Origin: an uncultured Pseudomonadota bacterium
GTDB taxonomy: Bacteria; Pseudomonadota; Alphaproteobacteria; Rs-D84
Assembly (NCBI GenBank): GCA_947165555.1
Contig: CAMVAR010000045.1
Location: forward strand, 1 to 6,092
Length of the DNA: 6,092 nt
Direction of reading: 5' to 3'
Shown here in pieces: positions 5,563-6,092 of the stretch. The position numbers and the translations under genes are program-made. Position 1 is the first letter of the stretch, and each line of letters opens with the position of its first letter. The notes beneath the pieces are model-generated. The model made no database searches. It saw nothing but the letters and a program-made list of their open reading frames with translations, and was not told where the DNA came from.

Positions 5563-6092
5563 ATGGCCAAAAAGAGCGCAAATCTTTATGAATTTCCTCA
5601 TCCGATGGATAATGACGAATTAATTGGGCATTCGTCCACATTAAACGCGTTTGTTGACGCATGGAATAAACGGAATATGCACCCGATACACCCGGTGTGG
5701 ATGTTGACCGGCCCCCGCGGTATTGGCAAGGCGACACTGGCGTACAAAATTGCCAAGATGGTCTATGGTAACATTGGTGATTTTTTTATTATCGATATGG
5801 ACCGCAATCTGGACAAGGACGGCAGGTTAAAACCGGATGGTAAATCTATATCTGTGTTCACGGTTCGCAACACAATTGACAAGATGCAGATGTCATCAAT
5901 GTCCGGTGAATGGCGTGTTGTGTTAATTGATGCCGTGGACCAATTAACGACGGCGGCTGCCAATGCAATATTAAAATTATTAGAAGAACCACCGGCCAAA
6001 ACACTGTTTTTATTAGTTACACATCAGTTGTCTAATGTTTTGCCGACGGTTCGTTCACGCGCCCGGGGTGAAAAAATGCGCCCATTGTCGAT
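5563..6092 (+). CDS. holB: DNA polymerase III delta' subunit, C-terminus cut by window edge
   Basis: Delta' is part of the clamp loader that places the sliding clamp on primed DNA. I translated 176 open codons from ATG 5563 to the window edge; the full protein is usually 300-350 residues. The P-loop GPRGIGKAT is at 50-58. The Walker B position reads LIDAVD (121-126), degenerate compared with the DExx of DnaX, as expected for delta'. ANAILKLLEEPP (133-144) and the sensor-1 stretch FLLVTHQLSN (149-158) follow. The usual SRC motif reads SRA (165-167). The part seen has no cysteine, so the zinc module of E. coli delta' is absent, and the segment between the P-loop helix and DFFIID is short. ATG lies 4 nt after the dacA stop with no clear Shine-Dalgarno, suggesting translational coupling. 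DnaX is the main alternative but fits less well. Confidence 0.9.
   Translation, partial: MAKKSANLYEFPHPMDNDELIGHSSTLNAFVDAWNKRNMHPIHPVWMLTGPRGIGKATLAYKIAKMVYGNIGDFFIIDMDRNLDKDGRLKPDGKSISVFTVRNTIDKMQMSSMSGEWRVVLIDAVDQLTTAAANAILKLLEEPPAKTLFLLVTHQLSNVLPTVRSRARGEKMRPLS

Overview
The window looks like ordinary chromosomal housekeeping sequence from a proteobacterium, most likely an uncultured alphaproteobacterium with a moderate to low GC content. This rests on the alphaproteobacterial style of the DNA polymerase III delta' subunit (P-loop GPRGIGKATLA), the pairing of a D-Ala-D-Ala carboxypeptidase gene with holB, and a six-domain ribosomal protein S1. A gut or host-associated lineage with a compact genome is possible, but I infer that from gene style only. 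I see no mobile element, CRISPR array, tRNA or rRNA.

Layout: a 3'-truncated short-chain dehydrogenase lies on the minus strand (1-553) and is divergent from rpsA (719-2407, plus). Between them is a compact divergent promoter, followed by a roughly 100-nt rpsA leader with three predicted hairpins and no Shine-Dalgarno sequence. A strong intrinsic terminator follows rpsA, and its loop appears to hold the -35 box of the next gene, an adenylate-kinase-like gene (2500-3057). A CorA-type divalent cation transporter (3054-3938, minus) converges on it with a 4-bp overlap of stop codons. Divergent from corA is a 44-codon ORF (4065-4199) for a small single-span membrane protein. About 180 bases with three consecutive hairpins follow. 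Then come a DacA/PBP5-type carboxypeptidase (4383-5558) and, 4 nt later, holB (5563 to the window end, truncated).

The genes serve separate housekeeping roles: translation (S1), nucleotide balance (Adk-like), metal uptake (CorA), peptidoglycan trimming (DacA) and replication (delta'). Only dacA-holB looks like an operon. The common alphaproteobacterial order dac-tmk-holB lacks tmk here.

No new biological system is evident. The most interesting points are regulatory: apparently leaderless starts for several genes, a palindromic shared -35 region between divergent promoters, a promoter nested in a terminator hairpin, the structured rpsA leader, the small membrane ORF, and the hairpin-rich gap before dacA.
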